NCBI GenBank assembly: GCA_038231615.1 | Contig: JBBRLA010000024.1 | Location: forward strand, 1-26,209 | Length of the DNA: 26,209 bases | Direction of reading: 5' to 3' | Source of the DNA: JBBRLA01 sp038231615 | GTDB lineage: Bacteria; Myxococcota_A; Polyangia; Palsa-1104; JAEUJZ01 | In this document: positions 25,217 to 26,209 of the stretch, piece by piece | Numbering within the stretch: position 1 is the first letter of the stretch | Layout of the letters: each line of letters opens with the position of its first letter | Program-made: the position numbers and the translations under genes | Notes under the pieces: model-generated | Database searches by the model: none | The model's input: only the letters and a program-made list of their open reading frames with translations | Told to the model about the DNA's origin: nothing

Positions 25217-26146
25217 CTACTTCTTCTTCTTGACCACTGCGGGCACCGCCGGCTGGGTGGTCCGCATCTCATGCCTGCCCAGGACCTCGTCGACGATGTC
25301 GGCGTTGGGGTCCCCGGGGGAGTCCTGGGTGCTGACGGTGTCGATGATCTTGGTGTTGACCCGGTGGCCCCGCGACGGGCTGTGGACCGAGCGCTCCTTG
25401 TCGACCAGCGGGTACACCGACTTTTGCAGCACCGCCAGACAGAAGTTGCCGTAAAAGCTGGATTGGTCGTAGGCGCGCAGGACGAATTCCCCCGCGGGCG
25501 GCCATTCCAGGTAGTCCAGGGCCATCTCGTCCTGGGTCTGCATCTTGGCGAAGGTGATCTGCGCCTTGCCGTAGCGCGACTGGATGACCTCGGAGAACTC
25601 GTCGAAGGTCTTGCCCTTGAACTTGTCCGCCGGCAGGGCGATGAACTGCTTGTAGAGCTTTTCGTTCCAGAAGAAGAGGAAGCGCCGCTGGTTGGCCTGG
25701 GAAAGGTCCCACAGCACCAGCATCGATTCGCCGTTCCGGTGGCCGAACTCCCGGTCGATGATGGACACGTCCCAGCCCGTCCGCTGGCCGTCGAACTTGA
25801 TGTACGAGGCCCGCATCTGGTTGACGCTCTCGATCATCTCCTTGCGGATGGTGTCCTGCTTGAAGGGGTCGGGTTCGCCGCGGACCTTGGGCTCATAGCG
25901 GGTGCGGATGTCCTTCTCGATGACGTCCATCGTCTCGGCGGGGCTCATCCCCCACTTGAACTTGCCCGCCAGCTCGCTGACGGCCCGGTTGGTCTGCTCC
26001 CCGGCCTCTTGCTGGACCTGCGCCCCGGGCCTCTTTTTGGCCATCGCCTCGGGGAAAAACCCCGGGGAGGCGGTGTGGAACCAGACATTCAACAAAGAAG
26101 GCAGCACGCCCGCACCTAGGAGCGACAGGACAGAACGCAAGCGCAT
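25217..26146 (-). CDS. Exported protein of unknown function
   Basis: This 309-aa protein begins with a probable signal peptide or anchor (MRLRSVLSLLGAGVLPSLLNVW). The ATG at 26146 is supported by AGGAG about 10 nt upstream. The mature part has a charged helical N-terminal region (about 35-110), then a mixed alpha/beta domain with RTGWDVSIIDREFGHRNGES, RRFLFFWNEKLYKQFIALP and GEFVLRAYDQSSFYGNF. The C-terminus ends in VVKKKK. I recognise no named family. It lies upstream of and on the same strand as the Ser/Thr kinase with a gap of about 100 bp, so the two could be co-transcribed; the protein could be an envelope partner or target, which is inference. Confidence 0.7.
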   Translation of the reverse strand: MRLRSVLSLLGAGVLPSLLNVWFHTASPGFFPEAMAKKRPGAQVQQEAGEQTNRAVSELAGKFKWGMSPAETMDVIEKDIRTRYEPKVRGEPDPFKQDTIRKEMIESVNQMRASYIKFDGQRTGWDVSIIDREFGHRNGESMLVLWDLSQANQRRFLFFWNEKLYKQFIALPADKFKGKTFDEFSEVIQSRYGKAQITFAKMQTQDEMALDYLEWPPAGEFVLRAYDQSSFYGNFCLAVLQKSVYPLVDKERSVHSPSRGHRVNTKIIDTVSTQDSPGDPNADIVDEVLGRHEMRTTQPAVPAVVKKKK

Positions 26147-26209
26147 CGTGATGGGTCTCCTGTGAGTAGGAATACCATAGCTCGGTCGGCGCGGCCACGC
26201 GGTCTTTCC

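Overview
The window is high-GC DNA with long, densely packed genes. Eukaryote-type Ser/Thr kinases (one catalytically intact, one degenerate), very large lipoproteins, WD40 relics, TPR proteins and Cys-rich fragments together suggest a Myxococcota-like (deltaproteobacterial) genome. This is inferred from gene content; no rRNA or other phylogenetic marker is present. I see no tRNA, rRNA or CRISPR array.

Layout. (1) 1-2.5 kb, + strand: a membrane-anchored TPR protein, probably cut by the window edge, and a small TFIIB-type zinc-ribbon protein. (2) 2.5-7.0 kb, - strand: a compact run reading NAD-dependent sugar epimerase -> DegT/StrS aminotransferase -> ABC ATPase -> ABC-2 permease -> small membrane protein. 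Overlapping or adjacent stops and starts suggest co-transcription of nucleotide-sugar modification and an ABC exporter. (3) 7.1-11.3 kb: an accessory 'graveyard'. It holds VapBC, a Phd antitoxin whose toxin is destroyed, remnants of a WD40 protein and an IS91-like transposase, a Cys-rich fragment, a frameshifted HicA facing a convergent HicB, a truncated DDE transposase and a further WD40-type C-terminal fragment. (4) 11.4-20.8 kb, - strand: two giant paralogous lipoproteins (about 1257 and 1200 aa) followed by a FadL/OmpP1-type outer-membrane protein. Gene boundaries here carry two copies of a structured element with about 33-bp inverted ends and a core hairpin that covaries between copies. 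A 34-bp direct repeat pair lies upstream of the second lipoprotein gene. (5) 20.9-23.3 kb, + strand: a transmembrane pseudokinase overlapping a crotonase by one base, divergent from the first giant lipoprotein. (6) 23.3-26.1 kb, - strand: a zinc-ribbon Ser/Thr kinase preceded by an exported protein of unknown function.

The strongest candidates for something undescribed are the structured repeat element (copies at 12907-13104 and 16919-17040) and the envelope locus it punctuates (two giant lipoproteins plus a FadL channel). A ~26-bp palindrome-rich repeat also recurs inside three unrelated coding genes.
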